Positions 42,992-51,935 are shown, numbered from the stretch's first letter. The stretch is DNA of 64,000 bases from Novosphingobium clariflavum (GCF_026420865.1 NZ_JAPCWC010000005.1:62001-126000), one strand, 5' to 3'. The notes: a model not told the origin generated them from the letters alone. Translations and numbers: made by a program.

Positions 42992-43753
42992 ATGACCGAT
43001 CACAACCAACATGCATTGGCGCAAAGCCAGTTCGGCGAAATGTCCGCCGCTTACGTGGAAAGCGCCGTCCACGCCGCGGGCGCCGACCTTCAGACCATTG
43101 CCGCCCGCGCGCTTGTCGCGGCGCCGCGCCATGCGCTCGATCTCGGCGCCGGCGGCGGGCATGTCGCCTATGCGATGGCGCCCCATGCCGCGCAGGTCAT
43201 CGCCTGCGACCTGTCGCCCGAGATGCTGGAGGCGGTGGCAAGCGAGGCGGCGCGGCGGGGTCTTGCCAATATCGCCGTGCAGGCCGCCCCTGCCGAAGCG
43301 CTGCCGTTTGCAGAGGGCACGTTCGATTTCCTCGCCTGCCGTTTTTCCCCCCACCACTGGCGTGATGCCGAGGCCGGTCTGCGCGAGGCGCGGCGGGTGC
43401 TCAAGGCGGGCTCGCCGGCGATCTTCGTCGACGTGGTGGCCCCGGCCGATGCGGCGGCGGACACCCATCTGCAGGCCGTGGAACTGCTGCGCGATGTCAG
43501 CCATGTGCGCGATTACACGGCGGCGCAGTGGACCGCGATGCTCGGCCGTGCCGGGTTCACCGCGCGGGAGGTCCGCACCGCGCGGCTGCGCATGGACTTT
43601 GCCACCTGGACGGCGCGGATGCGCACGCCGCCCGAACGGGTGGCGGCGATCCGCGCGCTTCAGGCCGTGGCCCCGGCGGAAGTGGCGGCGTGGTTCGGGA
43701 TCGAGGCGGACGGCTCGTTCACCATCGATACGGTGCTGATCGAGGCGGTCTGA
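42992..43753 (+). CDS. Class I SAM-dependent methyltransferase
   Basis: A 253-residue cytoplasmic enzyme of the Methyltransf_11/UbiE-like group. Motif I is ALDLGAGGGHVAYAMAP, followed by VIACDLSPEMLEAV, and the post-motifs AEALPFAEGTFDFLACRFSP and EARRVLKAGSPAIFVDVV. The substrate is unknown. The ATG at 42992 has AAAGGAG nine bases upstream. Its divergent position to an MmyB-type regulator suggests that the regulator controls it. Confidence 0.87.
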   Translation: MTDHNQHALAQSQFGEMSAAYVESAVHAAGADLQTIAARALVAAPRHALDLGAGGGHVAYAMAPHAAQVIACDLSPEMLEAVASEAARRGLANIAVQAAPAEALPFAEGTFDFLACRFSPHHWRDAEAGLREARRVLKAGSPAIFVDVVAPADAAADTHLQAVELLRDVSHVRDYTAAQWTAMLGRAGFTAREVRTARLRMDFATWTARMRTPPERVAAIRALQAVAPAEVAAWFGIEADGSFTIDTVLIEAV

Positions 43754-43779
43754 AACGCGAGCGGCGACGAGCGGGCCAG

Positions 43780-43814
43780 CGCCGCGAAATGCGCGTTTCG
43801 CGAATTTCGCGGCG
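43780..43814. terminator. Bidirectional hairpin between methyltransferase and bioA
   Basis: CGCCGCGAAAT at 43780 pairs perfectly with ATTTCGCGGCG ending at 43814 (11 bp). It lies between convergent genes, 6 bp from the bioA stop. T runs are short. Confidence 0.5.
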
Positions 43815-43820
43815 GGGCTC

Positions 43821-45089
43821 TCAGAACGAGATCACCGCCTCGCCGATGGCATCCCAGACTTGCGCCAGTTCGTCGTCGCCGATGCAGTAGGGCGGCATGA
43901 CGTAGACGGTGTTGCCGAGCGGACGCAGCAGCACGTCGCGTTCGCGGAAGAACGCCATCAGGCGGGGGGCGAGATCGCTCATGTAGCCGGTCTCGCCGCT
44001 GGTCTTGAAGTCCAGCGCGGCGATCGTGCCCAAGCTGCGCGGATTGTCGAAGTGGCAGAACCGTCCGAGTTTATCGAGCCAGGCCGCCTGCTTTTGAGCC
44101 AGCGCGCTGACCCGTTCCAGCACCGGTTCCTCGCGCCAGATGGCGAGGTTGGCCGCCGCCGCCGCGCAGGCGATCGGGTTGGCGGTGTAGCTGGACGAGT
44201 GGAAGAACATCCGCGCCCGGTCGGCCGCGTAATGGGCCTCGAAGATCGCCTCGCTGGCCATGGTCACGGCAAGCGGCACGGCGCCGCCGGTGAGCCCCTT
44301 CGACAGGCAGAGGATGTCGGGCACCACCCCGGCCTGCTCGCAGGCGGTCAGCGTGCCGGTGCGCCCCCATGCGGTCATCACTTCGTCGGCGATGAACAGG
44401 ACGCCGTGCCGGGCGCAGATCTCGTACATCGCCTTCAGCGTGCCTGCCCCGTAGAACAGCATGCCGCCCGAACCGAGCACCAGCGGCTCGACGATCAGCG
44501 CGGCGGTATCCGGCAGGCGGCAGAGCGCCTCGAGGGCATCGAGGGTTGCCTGCTCGGCCCCGGCGGCGGGGAAGGGAATCCGGCCCACGTCGAACAGCAG
44601 CGGGTCGTAGGGCCGGTTGAACACCCCGCGCGCGCCCACCGACATCGCGCCAATGGTGTCGCCGTGGTAGGAATGGTCCATCACCACGATGCGGTGGCGC
44701 CTTGCGCCCTTGCCGTCCTCGGCGCGCCAGTGCCAGTAGCCGAGCGCCATCTTGAGCGCCACTTCGACGCTGGTGGAGCCCGAATCCGAGAAGAACACCC
44801 GCGTCAGGCTTGGCGGCATCAGCGCGCGCAAGGCTTCGGCGACCTGCTCGGCCGGTTCGTGCGTCCAGCCGGCGAAGATCAACTGGTCGAGCTTGCCCGC
44901 CTGCTCGGCGATGGCGGCCATGATGCGCGGGTGGCAGTGGCCGTGCGTTGTCACCCACCAGGACGAGATCGCGTCGATCACCGCGCGGCCGTCCGCCGTG
45001 TGCAGCCTTGCCCCTTCGGCGCGCGTCACCAGCGGCACCGGCTCCTGCAGGCCGTGCTGGGTGAAGGGATGCCAGATCGAAGAGGTCAT
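43821..45089 (-). CDS. bioA: Adenosylmethionine-8-amino-7-oxononanoate aminotransferase
   Basis: A 422-residue PLP aminotransferase that makes 7,8-diaminopelargonate from KAPA using SAM as amino donor. The N-terminal SIWHPFTQHGLQEPVPLVTR and SSWWVTTHGHCHP are typical of BioA; the PLP Lys is in LCLSKGLTGGAVPLAVTM. It is the last gene of the biotin operon and overlaps bioD by four bases. Confidence 0.96.
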   Translation of the reverse strand: MTSSIWHPFTQHGLQEPVPLVTRAEGARLHTADGRAVIDAISSWWVTTHGHCHPRIMAAIAEQAGKLDQLIFAGWTHEPAEQVAEALRALMPPSLTRVFFSDSGSTSVEVALKMALGYWHWRAEDGKGARRHRIVVMDHSYHGDTIGAMSVGARGVFNRPYDPLLFDVGRIPFPAAGAEQATLDALEALCRLPDTAALIVEPLVLGSGGMLFYGAGTLKAMYEICARHGVLFIADEVMTAWGRTGTLTACEQAGVVPDILCLSKGLTGGAVPLAVTMASEAIFEAHYAADRARMFFHSSSYTANPIACAAAAANLAIWREEPVLERVSALAQKQAAWLDKLGRFCHFDNPRSLGTIAALDFKTSGETGYMSDLAPRLMAFFRERDVLLRPLGNTVYVMPPYCIGDDELAQVWDAIGEAVISF

Positions 45090-45745
45090 GCTGCCCCCGT
45101 CTCTGCCGTGAAATCGGCAAGGTTGAACTGTGCGGCAAAGGCCTCGCGCAGCGCTTCGGGCGTCAGCGGCGAGAGATGCGGCAGGCGGCCGAGGCGGCGG
45201 ACCTTGCCCATTGCGCAGATCGTTGCCTCGCTGTCGTCCTGCGCTTCGCCGACAAAGGCAACGCCCAGCACTTCGACGCCGCGCGCGCGCAGCGCCTCGA
45301 TGGTCAGCAGCGTGTGGTTGATCGTGCCCAGCACGGTGCGGGCGACGACGATCACCGGCGCCTGCCAGCGCGCGAACTGGTCGGCATAAGTCATGCTGCG
45401 CGAGAGCGGCACCAGCGCACCGCCTGCGCCTTCGACCACCAGCGGGCCATCGATGCGGGGCAGGGCGAGCCGGGCGGGATCGATCTCGACCCCGTCGATC
45501 TCGGCGGCGCGGTGGGGGGAGCAGGGGGTGGTGAGCCGGTAGGCTTCGGCCAGCACCTTGTCGCGCGGCAGGCCCGAGAGGCGGGCGACACGGTCGGCAT
45601 CGCCGCCGTCCGCTTCCAGCCCGGCCTGCACCGGCTTCCAGTAATGCGCGCCAAGCGCGCCCGCGAGGGCCGCGGCGAGCACGGTCTTGCCGATTTCGGT
45701 ATCGGTGCCGGTGACGATCAGGGGCTTTGCGATGAATGTGCTCAT
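45086..45745 (-). CDS. bioD: Dethiobiotin synthetase
   Basis: A 219-residue ATP-dependent carboxylase/cyclase of biotin synthesis. The P-loop-like GTDTEIGKTVLAAALAG is near the start; VVEGAGGALVPLSR is the conserved Glu-Gly-Ala-Gly motif. The stop overlaps the bioA start (ATGA), indicating coupled translation. Confidence 0.95.
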   Translation of the reverse strand: MSTFIAKPLIVTGTDTEIGKTVLAAALAGALGAHYWKPVQAGLEADGGDADRVARLSGLPRDKVLAEAYRLTTPCSPHRAAEIDGVEIDPARLALPRIDGPLVVEGAGGALVPLSRSMTYADQFARWQAPVIVVARTVLGTINHTLLTIEALRARGVEVLGVAFVGEAQDDSEATICAMGKVRRLGRLPHLSPLTPEALREAFAAQFNLADFTAETGAA

Positions 45746-45752
45746 GGGCGGC

Positions 45753-46511
45753 TCACCTAGCGCGGTGTAGGTGACAGGTCACGACTTCGTAAGTCACTTC
45801 GCATCCGCTTTGGGCAAATCGGCCCAGCGTGCGGCGCAACTGCGGCGGGGTGAGCGGGCGGTGTCCGGCCTGAGCCGCCTGCGCGCCGATGGCTTTCAGG
45901 CCGCGCAGGAAGGCCAGCGGGTGCTCGTGGCGTTCCACGTGGTTGCGGACCGTGACGGTGCAATCCCGGAAGGCCTCGACCGGCGCGAAAGCGGGGGTTC
46001 CGGCGCGGAGGCCCTCGGCGGCATGGGCGGCGCGCCATTCGGCGAAGCTGCCGGGCCCCAGCGTGGTGACCATCAGGTGGCCCCCCGGCGCCAGCCAGCC
46101 TGCCATGCGGGCGAGCGCTGCGGGGGCATCGTCGAACCACTGCACCGCCAGGCTGGAGCAGATGAGGTCGAACGGGCCGCCTTCGGGGACGCCATATTCG
46201 CCGTCGAGCAAGGCGAAGCGATGATGCGCGCGCGCGCCAAGACGGGTGCGGCAGCGCTCCAGCATTTCGGTCGCGAGATCGGTGATCAGCCAGTCGCCGC
46301 CGATGCCGGTGCTGCCGAGTGCCTCGGTCAGGAACCCGGTGCCGCAGCCGATCTCCAGCACGCGTGGGCCTGCATGGGGCGCGCCGGGCAGGTCGAGCGC
46401 GGCAATCCGCGCCGCCAGCGCCGCGGCCACCTCGCGCTGGACGCGGGCATGGCCGTCATAGTCGGGGGCGGCCGCGAAGGCGCGGCGCACGGTCTCGCGC
46501 GGGACGTTCAT
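45753..46511 (-). CDS. bioC: Malonyl-ACP O-methyltransferase
   Basis: A 252-residue SAM methyltransferase that primes pimeloyl synthesis by methylating malonyl-ACP. VRRAFAAAPDYDGHARVQRE is the BioC N-terminal pattern, motif I is VLEIGCGTGFLTEAL, and FDLICSSLAVQWFDDAPAAL is the typical post-motif. It lies 7 bp before bioD and overlaps the preceding hydrolase gene by four bases. Confidence 0.92.
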   Translation of the reverse strand: MNVPRETVRRAFAAAPDYDGHARVQREVAAALAARIAALDLPGAPHAGPRVLEIGCGTGFLTEALGSTGIGGDWLITDLATEMLERCRTRLGARAHHRFALLDGEYGVPEGGPFDLICSSLAVQWFDDAPAALARMAGWLAPGGHLMVTTLGPGSFAEWRAAHAAEGLRAGTPAFAPVEAFRDCTVTVRNHVERHEHPLAFLRGLKAIGAQAAQAGHRPLTPPQLRRTLGRFAQSGCEVTYEVVTCHLHRAR

Positions 46512-47185
46512 GCCGGCGGCGTCGTGCCCGATGCCGGCGCCGCTGCCGCTGCCGCTGCCGCTGCCGGTGCCAGCATCGCTGCCAGCCCGCGCACGGCTTC
46601 GGCGCAGAGTTCGGGGTCCTCGAGCGGGAGCAGGTGGCCGCCCGCCTCGCTCTCGATCCGGCGCACGTCGCCGCCCTCGAAAGTGCCTGCGCGCATGGCG
46701 CCTGGCATCAGCGGATCCTGCCCGCCCTGCAGCGAGATCACCGGGACCCCGGGTAGCGGCGCCCGGGCATCGCGCAGGCGCAGCAGGTCGCGGCGCAGCA
46801 GGTCGGCGTCGGGCTTGCCTGCGGGCACGGTGCCTCCGATCTGCTGGTGGAAACTGGCCAGCACGCCCGCCGGGCTCTGCCCGAAGCGGCGGATCATGTG
46901 CTCGACCACCCGCACCGGCACGCCCGGCTGGCCAAGCGGCGCGGTGAAGCGGGCAAAGCCGTTGATGGCGACCACGCCGAGCAGCCCCGGCGGCGGATCG
47001 GCCAGCACGCGGACGGTGCCGAAGCTGTGCGTCACCGCGATGCAGGGGCCGTCCAGCGAGGGCGCATGGGGCGCGCCGAAGTAGCCGGCGTCATCGATCG
47101 CATGGTCAAAATCGGCAAGCCGCGCGGCGAGCGGTGTCCAGAAATGCCGGTCGAAACCCCAGCCATGGGCAAACAGCAGTTTCAC
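46508..47185 (-). CDS. BioH-like pimeloyl-ACP methyl ester carboxylesterase
   Basis: A 225-residue alpha/beta hydrolase between bioF and bioC. KLLFAHGWGFDRHFWTPLAA begins the fold, THSFGT holds the nucleophile Ser, the acid is probably the Asp in LQGGQDPLMPG, and the His is in EAGGHLLPLEDPE. Its place in the operon supports removal of the methyl ester from pimeloyl-ACP, the BioH role. BioG or another BioH analogue is possible, so no symbol is given. The C-terminal 15 residues are Ala-rich and encoded by a GCCGCT hexamer repeat. Confidence 0.82.
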   Translation of the reverse strand: MKLLFAHGWGFDRHFWTPLAARLADFDHAIDDAGYFGAPHAPSLDGPCIAVTHSFGTVRVLADPPPGLLGVVAINGFARFTAPLGQPGVPVRVVEHMIRRFGQSPAGVLASFHQQIGGTVPAGKPDADLLRRDLLRLRDARAPLPGVPVISLQGGQDPLMPGAMRAGTFEGGDVRRIESEAGGHLLPLEDPELCAEAVRGLAAMLAPAAAAAAAAAPASGTTPPA

Positions 47186-48345
47186 CGCAGGGCCTCGATG
47201 GCGGCGAGCAGGGCGGCGATGTCGTCCGGCGCATGGGTCGCGCGCAGGGCCAGGCGCAGGCGGCTGGTGCCGGGCGGCACGGTCGGCGGTCGGATCGCGG
47301 CGGCGAGGAAGCCCGCCTCCTCCAGCTTGCGCGAAAGCGCCATGGCATCGGCCTCGGCGCCGATCACCGCGGGCACGATCTGGGTGGAGGACTGGGCGTA
47401 GTCCAGTCCCAGCCGCGCCAGTCCCGCGCGCAGCTGCTCGCCCAGCGCCGCAAGGTGCGCGCGCTCGGCCGCCATCGTCGGCACCAGGTCCAGCGCGGCA
47501 TCGACCGCGCCGAGCACGGCGGGCGGCGGCGCGGTGGTGAAGATCATCCCGCTCGCCGCGTTGAGGAGGTAATCCACCAGCACTTGCGAGCCGGCGATAT
47601 AGGCGCCGAACCCGCCCAGTGCCTTGCTGAAGGTGCCCATGATCACGTCCACCCGCCCCGGAGCGAGCGCCGAAAGCCCGGCGCCGCCGGGGCCGAGCAC
47701 GCCGGTGGCATGGGCCTCGTCGATGTAGAGCACGGCGTCGTGGCGCTCGGCGATCTCGGCCAGGCGCAGCACGTCGGCGCGGTTGCCGTCCATCGAGAAC
47801 ACGCTTTCGGTGAGGATCAGCCGCGCGGGGGCCTCGGCGCCCTTGCTCGCGAGAAGCTGTTCGAGATGGTCCAGGTCATTGTGGCGAAACCGGTGCTGGC
47901 GCGCGCCGGACACCGCGATCCCGGCATGCATCGAGGCATGGATCAACCGGTCGGCAAAGACGGCGACGCCGGGCATCGCCGCGATCAGCGCCGGGATCAC
48001 CGCGGCATTGGCCTGCCAGCCGCTGGCAAAGACCAGCGCTGCTTCGGCATGCTTGAATTGGGCGATCCGGGCCTCGAGCGCGAGGTGCGCCGCGCTGGTG
48101 CCGGTCACCAGCCGCGACGCGCCCGAGCCGGTGCCATGCGCGTGCGTCCAGGCGGCGGCGCGCTCGGCGAGCAGCGGGTGGCGGGCAAGGCCGAGATAGT
48201 CGTTGCTGGAAAAATCGACGAGGTCGCGCCCCTCGCGCCGGATGCGCCCGGCGGGGAGCAGGGCGGCGGGGCGCAGGCTGCGGCGCTGTCCGGCACTGTC
48301 GATCCGCGCCAGCGCGGCCTCGAGGAAGGAATCGAGCCTCTTCAT
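47182..48345 (-). CDS. bioF: 8-amino-7-oxononanoate synthase
   Basis: A 387-residue PLP enzyme joining pimeloyl thioester and alanine to KAPA. DLVDFSSNDYLGLARHPLLA is the conserved N-terminal motif, and VIMGTFSKALGGFGAYIAG holds the PLP Lys. It is the first gene of the biotin operon and overlaps the next gene by four bases. The start at 48345 (MKRLDSFLEA) matches homologues; an ATG 27 bases upstream is in frame. Confidence 0.95.
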   Translation of the reverse strand: MKRLDSFLEAALARIDSAGQRRSLRPAALLPAGRIRREGRDLVDFSSNDYLGLARHPLLAERAAAWTHAHGTGSGASRLVTGTSAAHLALEARIAQFKHAEAALVFASGWQANAAVIPALIAAMPGVAVFADRLIHASMHAGIAVSGARQHRFRHNDLDHLEQLLASKGAEAPARLILTESVFSMDGNRADVLRLAEIAERHDAVLYIDEAHATGVLGPGGAGLSALAPGRVDVIMGTFSKALGGFGAYIAGSQVLVDYLLNAASGMIFTTAPPPAVLGAVDAALDLVPTMAAERAHLAALGEQLRAGLARLGLDYAQSSTQIVPAVIGAEADAMALSRKLEEAGFLAAAIRPPTVPPGTSRLRLALRATHAPDDIAALLAAIEALR

Positions 48346-48595
48346 CGCGCTCGCCGGTATGGCATGCGGCACGCCGAGACAATGGCTGTTTGCGGCTGTT
48401 TGCGGCCGTTACGCGCCACCCGGGCCGCGCTTGCGGCCAATCGCGGCGGTTTGCGGCGGATCGCCGGGGCGTCATCGCGCTGGCGTGACTGGTGGCGGGA
48501 CTGGGGGCGGGGCCGGCGGCGGGACCGCGCCGGACAGAACGGTCGACCTCGCGCGGGAATCAAGGTAAATTACTGTAAAACCATGAGGGGATTCG

Positions 48596-49552
48596 ATGGC
48601 GGAAGAGCATTCCCGTCATTGCGGACTTGTCCTGCGGACCGTGGAATCCGGCGCTGCGGCCGTGCAGTCGCCGGTCGCGGCTTCGTGGTGCCGCTCGGCG
48701 CTGCGTTATGGCCTGCGGCCCGATGACCGGCCGTTCGTGGAACGGTTGGACGAGAGCGCCTTGCGCGCGGTGCGCGAGGCGGCGGGCGGCCTGCCGGACC
48801 TCGCGCAGGCGACGCTCGATGCCCTGTTCGCCAGTGTCGGGCGCAGCGGTGCCTGCCTGCTGCTCGCCAATGGCGATGGTATCGTGCTCGACATGCGGAC
48901 CACCGAGGCCGAACGCGAGACGTTTGCCGGGCACGGGCTGGCGCCGGGGGCGAACTGGTCGGAAATGCGCGAGGGCACCAATGGCATCGGTACCAGCCTG
49001 ATCGAGCAGCGGGCGGTGACGATCCTGCGCGACGAGCACTTTGCCTGCCGCAACACCGGGGTCTCGTGCATGGCGTCGCCGATCTTCGATCCCGACGGCC
49101 ATGTGATCGCCGCGCTCAACGTCTCCAGCGCCCGCGCCGACCTGGGCGATACCGCGCTGCTGGTGGCCGCGCTGGTGCAGGACGCGGCCCGCGCTATCGA
49201 GCGTGACATGTTCTGCGAGCGCTTCGGCGCGGCGCGGATCATGCTCGCACCGGCGGAGCGGCAGGGCGGCGGCCCGGCCTTGCTGGCGGTCGACCGCGAT
49301 GACCTGGTGATCGGCGCAACCCGCGCGGCGCGCCGGCAACTGGGGTTCGAGGCGGGCACGCCGCTGCCACCGCGGCCGATCGGCGACCTGCTGGGGGAAC
49401 CGCAAGTCCAGGGGTTCGAGGATGGCGACCGCGCGGTGCTGCGCCAGGCGCTCGCCCGGGCGGGGGGAAACGTGTCGGCCGCGGCGCGCCTGCTGGGAAT
49501 CGGCCGGGCGACATTCTACCGGCGGATGGAGCGCGTCGGGATGGGTGGGTGA
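48596..49552 (+). CDS. GAF-domain regulator with Fis-type helix-turn-helix, no AAA+ domain
   Basis: A 318-residue regulator resembling AcoR-type activators. The N-terminal SPVAASWCRSALRYGLRPDD and the GAF part (EGTNGIGTSLIEQRAVTILR, then CRNTGVSCMASPIFDPDGHV) match the sensor half of such proteins. The C-terminal HTH reads LRQALARAGGNVSAAARLLG with IGRATFYRRMERVG. The sigma-54-activating AAA+ domain (GAFTGA, Walker motifs) is missing, so it must work in another way, perhaps as a repressor or class I activator. It is divergent from the biotin operon. Confidence 0.85.
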   Translation: MAEEHSRHCGLVLRTVESGAAAVQSPVAASWCRSALRYGLRPDDRPFVERLDESALRAVREAAGGLPDLAQATLDALFASVGRSGACLLLANGDGIVLDMRTTEAERETFAGHGLAPGANWSEMREGTNGIGTSLIEQRAVTILRDEHFACRNTGVSCMASPIFDPDGHVIAALNVSSARADLGDTALLVAALVQDAARAIERDMFCERFGAARIMLAPAERQGGGPALLAVDRDDLVIGATRAARRQLGFEAGTPLPPRPIGDLLGEPQVQGFEDGDRAVLRQALARAGGNVSAAARLLGIGRATFYRRMERVGMGG

Positions 49553-49905
49553 ATTTCAACAGTACTGTTGCGCGCAATACTTCAAATTGTTTTTAAAATG
49601 TATCACTGCCGAGACAGCTAGGTAGTAATACTTGGGCGGAGGTCTTGGCGAGGGCGGCGCTGCGGCTTATTCTGACAGGCGTAGCTTTCCGGTAACGGCA
49701 CCCCCCCTCCCTCCGCCGCGGAAAGCTTTCGCGCCTGGCGAGGCCTTGTCCTCTCTCCCATCCCCCCGAGAGGCTTCGCCGGGCGCTTTCTCTCCGTTTC
49801 ACCGGTTGCGCCGAACCCTCCCGGAGCGGATTTGCGGCGGGGCGTGCAGCCTCTGCCGGTGCGGGGCGTTGTAGAGACACCTGTTCCAATTGCTCACGGT
49901 GTCCT
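49553..49905. other. Non-coding region between GAF regulator and L,D-transpeptidase
   Basis: The first part is AT-rich (49551-49630) and includes a perfect 14-bp palindrome at 49557. The rest is C-rich with runs such as CCCCCCCTCCCTCC. I see no convincing gene here. Confidence 0.5.
49557..49570. promoter_or_regulatory. Perfect palindrome CAACAGTACTGTTG
   Basis: The 14-bp palindrome begins four bases after the GAF-regulator stop and lies about 335 bp before the next gene. It is in an unusually AT-rich patch. It could be an operator for the downstream gene or an autoregulatory site; nothing else supports either. Confidence 0.3.
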
Positions 49906-51021
49906 TTGAAGTTCTTGCACTCCGTATCGCTGGCGCCCGCTGCGCTGATCGGCATGGCGTTTGGTCCGCTGGCCGTGATCCCGCTCTCCGCCTGCCATTC
50001 CGAGGTTGATGCCCCCAAGGCGGAGGTCGCGGCCAGGCCGTCGGCCGATCCGCTGGCCTTTGCGCCCGCCCCCGCCGCCGCTGCCCAGGGACCGGCATCG
50101 CCGGCACCGGGCAATCCCCTGCTGCGCGCGCAAGTCGCGCTGGACCGCCAGGGCTTTTCGCCGGGCGTGATCGACGGCAAGGACAGTGCCGCTTATGGGC
50201 TGGCGCTGCGCGGGTTCCAGCAGGCGCATGGGCTCGCCGCGAGCGGCAGGCTCGATACGCCGACCCAGCAGGCGTTGCTGGCGGGCGTGCGCGGCGATGG
50301 CACCCGCCGCGTGACGATCCCGCTGGCATTTGCGCGCGGGCCGTTTCATCCCGATCTTCCCCGCGACATGGCAGGGCAAGCGAGGTTTGACCGGCTCGGC
50401 TACCGCAGCATGAGCGAGGCTCTGGCGGAACGTTTCCACACGACACCCGAAACCCTGCTGGCGCTCAACGGACCGGGCACGGTGCTGGGCGCGGGGCGGG
50501 TGGTGCGGGTGCCCGACATCGCCGATGCGGCTCCGAAGCCCGAGGATGGCGACACGACCGGCTGGTCCGACACGCTGGTGCGCTTGGGCGTCGCCGCCAA
50601 CCAGCCGCGCGCCGATCATCTCGTGGTCGACAAGTCCGACGGCGCCCTGCGGGCCTACGACAAGCAGGACCGTCTGATCGCGCAGTTCCCGGTGACGACC
50701 GGCAGTGGCCACGATCCCTTGCCGCTGGGGACCTGGAAGATTGTCGGCGCGGCGCGCAATCCCGACTATCACTTCAATCCCGACCTGTTCTGGGATGCCA
50801 AGAAGAATGCCAAGGACAAGCTGCTGCCGCCGGGGCCGAACGGGCCGGTCGGGGTGGTCTGGCTGGACTTGTCCAAGGAGCACTACGGTATCCACGGCAC
50901 GCCCGAGCCGCAGAACATCGGCAAGACCGAAAGCCACGGCTGCGTGCGCCTGACCAACTGGGATGCGGCACGGCTGGCGCAGATGGTCTCGCCCGGGATC
51001 ACGGTGGTGTTCCAGGCCTGA
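49906..51021 (+). CDS. L,D-transpeptidase (YkuD) with peptidoglycan-binding domain
   Basis: A 371-residue exported protein. A signal segment ends in a lipobox-like LSAC near residue 30. A PG_binding_1 domain (about 68-125) contains AQVALDRQGFSPGVIDGK, a LysM-like segment (EALAERFHTTPETLLALNG) follows, and the C-terminal YkuD domain carries HYGIHGTPEPQNIGK and SHGCVRLTNWD with the catalytic Cys. Such enzymes crosslink peptidoglycan 3-3 or attach lipoproteins. The start is a TTG at 49906 without a strong RBS, so it is uncertain. Confidence 0.87.
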   Translation: MKFLHSVSLAPAALIGMAFGPLAVIPLSACHSEVDAPKAEVAARPSADPLAFAPAPAAAAQGPASPAPGNPLLRAQVALDRQGFSPGVIDGKDSAAYGLALRGFQQAHGLAASGRLDTPTQQALLAGVRGDGTRRVTIPLAFARGPFHPDLPRDMAGQARFDRLGYRSMSEALAERFHTTPETLLALNGPGTVLGAGRVVRVPDIADAAPKPEDGDTTGWSDTLVRLGVAANQPRADHLVVDKSDGALRAYDKQDRLIAQFPVTTGSGHDPLPLGTWKIVGAARNPDYHFNPDLFWDAKKNAKDKLLPPGPNGPVGVVWLDLSKEHYGIHGTPEPQNIGKTESHGCVRLTNWDAARLAQMVSPGITVVFQA

Positions 51022-51158
51022 GCGTCTGAGCGTGCCGAACGCTTCGGGGTGGGGCGAGCCTTGGCCGGGGTGGATCGAATCCCCCCGCCTTGCCTTGAGG
51101 GGCGCGCAAATCCTAACCCTCGGCGTCCGGGTCATCTCGTTTATACCAAGGACATAGC

Positions 51159-51644
51159 ATGAAATTGACGCTCACCGCCCTCGCGGCTCTTGCCGCCACG
51201 CTGGCTGCCGCCGCGCCGGCGATGGCCAATACCGTGACCGCCGAGGCCAATATCGCCCGCGCCGAAGGCGACTGGGGCGGGGAACTCGCGGTCGGCGTGC
51301 CGGTGGTGCAGGACGGCGGCTTCTCGATCACGCCGGCGGTCGGCCTGTTCTTCCATGATCGCGATCACCCCGCCTACTACCATGACGACGGCTCGTGCTT
51401 CGCCAGGTCGAGCGGCAACGAGGTCTCGGGCGGCAAGTGCGACGATTCGGGCACCAAGCTCTTCGCCAAGGTCGAGGCGACCTACCGCCTGCCGATGGCG
51501 CTGGCGGTGGGTGTCGGCGCGCGCCTGATCGGCGACAACGTGCGGCCTTATGGCACCGTGTCGATGCCGCTGCTGCCGCGCATCGACGTCAAGGGCAACC
51601 TTGGCGACCATTACGTCGCGGCGGGTCTCCAGGCGCGCTTCTGA
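51159..51644 (+). CDS. Small outer-membrane-like secreted protein
   Basis: A 161-residue exported protein. MKLTLTALAALAATLAAAAP and AMA give a signal peptide. The mature protein alternates hydrophobic and polar residues in strand-like blocks (ELAVGVPVV, SITPAVGLFFHD, KVEATYRLPMALAVGVGARL, HYVAAGLQARF) and ends in Phe, the typical C-terminus of outer-membrane beta-barrels. Two Cys (CFARSSGNEVSGGKC) could form a disulphide. The family is not recognised. Confidence 0.72.
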   Translation: MKLTLTALAALAATLAAAAPAMANTVTAEANIARAEGDWGGELAVGVPVVQDGGFSITPAVGLFFHDRDHPAYYHDDGSCFARSSGNEVSGGKCDDSGTKLFAKVEATYRLPMALAVGVGARLIGDNVRPYGTVSMPLLPRIDVKGNLGDHYVAAGLQARF

Positions 51645-51693
51645 TCCGATAGCCGGTCCTTCCCGTCGCCGGGGAGGACGTCCATCGGGGGCT

Positions 51694-51725
51694 GTTTGAG
51701 AATGCCCTTCCGGGCATTTTCAAAC
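51694..51725. terminator. Bidirectional terminator hairpin
   Basis: GTTTGAGAATGCCC pairs with GGGCATTTTCAAAC (one mismatch) around TTCC. It lies between convergent genes and can serve both strands. Confidence 0.75.
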
Positions 51726-51731
51726 GGTCTC

Positions 51732-51935
51732 TCAGCCCTCCAGCAGGTCCAGATAGGCCACGACGTCGTTGTCGGTGGCGATGAACAGGCCGTCCTGCAC
51801 GTCCTCGATCTGCTGGGAGGCGATTTCCATGGCTTCGGCCAGCGGGCCGTAGAACAGGGTGGTGACGCCGCCGCCCTCGGGGCCGCCGTCGAGGTGGTAG
51901 AGCCGCACATTGGCGTCGCTGTAGGTCGTGCGCAT
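51732..51935 (-). CDS. Small conserved hypothetical protein
   Basis: A 67-residue acidic protein with no signal peptide, including VRLYHLDGGPEGGGVTTLFY and QDGLFIATDNDVVAYLDLLE. Its ATG overlaps the stop of the DUF4169 gene (TGATG), so it is the third gene of the ATPase operon. Function unknown. Confidence 0.72.
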   Translation of the reverse strand: MRTTYSDANVRLYHLDGGPEGGGVTTLFYGPLAEAMEIASQQIEDVQDGLFIATDNDVVAYLDLLEG

